DNA of 15,875 bases. It comes from Sulfuricella sp. GTDB lineage: Bacteria; Pseudomonadota; Gammaproteobacteria; Burkholderiales; Sulfuricellaceae. This document shows, piece after piece, positions 15,713 to 15,875 of the stretch; position 1 is the stretch's first letter, and each line of letters begins with the position of its first letter. The position numbers and the translations under genes were made by a program. The DNA lies in contig JAIOJM010000050.1 in the NCBI GenBank assembly GCA_019911785.1, forward strand, positions 1 to 15,875, in the 5' to 3' direction. The notes under the pieces were generated by a model. That model worked only from the letters and a program-made list of their open reading frames with translations, searched no databases and was not told the origin of the DNA.

Positions 15713-15875
15713 ATGACAAACGAGTTGTCTCCGGCCAACCCGCACTCGCCCTCAAAGTTGTTTGCCTGGGCTCCCTTGCTGGTGTTCACACTCCTGGCTT
15801 GCGCCATCGGCGCTACCGGGTATTTTGTTTTCAATCGGTACCAGGAAGGCGTCAAAAAGGAAGCGCATGACACCC
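15713..15875 (+). CDS. N-terminus of a membrane-anchored protein, possibly a sensor (partial)
   Basis: ATG 15713 with AGGAAA at 15702-15707 opens a frame that stays open to the window edge (54 codons). The product starts MTNELSPANPHSPSKLFAW, then has one clear transmembrane helix (about residues 20-41) and FNRYQEGVKKEAHDT, which looks like the start of a periplasmic helical sensing domain as in histidine kinases or GGDEF/PAS sensors. Perchlorate islands encode such regulators (PcrS, PcrP), but too little is visible to name it. The IS4 element ends about 50-60 bp upstream and has probably displaced its promoter. Confidence 0.55.
   Translation, partial: MTNELSPANPHSPSKLFAWAPLLVFTLLACAIGATGYFVFNRYQEGVKKEAHDT

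Overview
The window looks like part of a perchlorate-reduction genomic island from a betaproteobacterium, probably near the Rhodocyclales (Dechloromonas/Azospira). That placement rests on recognising the protein families, not on a database search. Every island gene is on the + strand. Only an IS1595-type transposase near the right end is on the - strand.

Region 1 (1-1153) has the tail of an upstream gene, a small periplasmic monoheme cytochrome c, and a 78-residue exported protein whose whole mature part is eleven five-residue repeats with a methionine in each. A 288-bp gap follows, carrying hairpins and a strong palindrome ahead of pcrA. Region 2 (1154-7436) is pcrA-pcrB-pcrC-pcrD-cld: the Tat-exported molybdenum subunit of perchlorate reductase, its iron-sulfur subunit, a tetraheme cytochrome, a TorD-type assembly chaperone and chlorite dismutase. 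Region 3 (7437-10225) holds moaA (molybdopterin synthesis), a possible 41-residue ORF overlapping a candidate sigma-54 promoter, a diheme cytochrome c and a membrane-anchored NapC/NirT tetraheme quinol dehydrogenase. Region 4 (10226-13284) encodes a Tat-exported MsrB, a CcdA-thioredoxin fusion and a Sec-exported MsrA. Region 5 (13285-15875) has two intact insertion sequences with target duplications, then the first 54 codons of a membrane-anchored protein that runs off the window.

The parts fit one pathway. The quinol dehydrogenase and soluble cytochromes would carry electrons from the membrane to periplasmic PcrAB, which reduces perchlorate and chlorate to chlorite. Cld then splits chlorite into chloride and O2. 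MoaA supports cofactor supply and PcrD loads it. Chlorite chemistry leaks hypochlorous acid, which oxidises methionine. The methionine-repeat protein looks like a sacrificial scavenger, and MsrA and MsrB would regenerate it with electrons passed across the membrane by the CcdA-thioredoxin fusion. The established hypochlorite defence in Azospira suillum pairs a methionine-rich peptide (MrpX) with YedYZ. Here thiol-based MsrA/MsrB and a dedicated electron conduit seem to take the YedYZ role, and this is the most interesting inference in the window.
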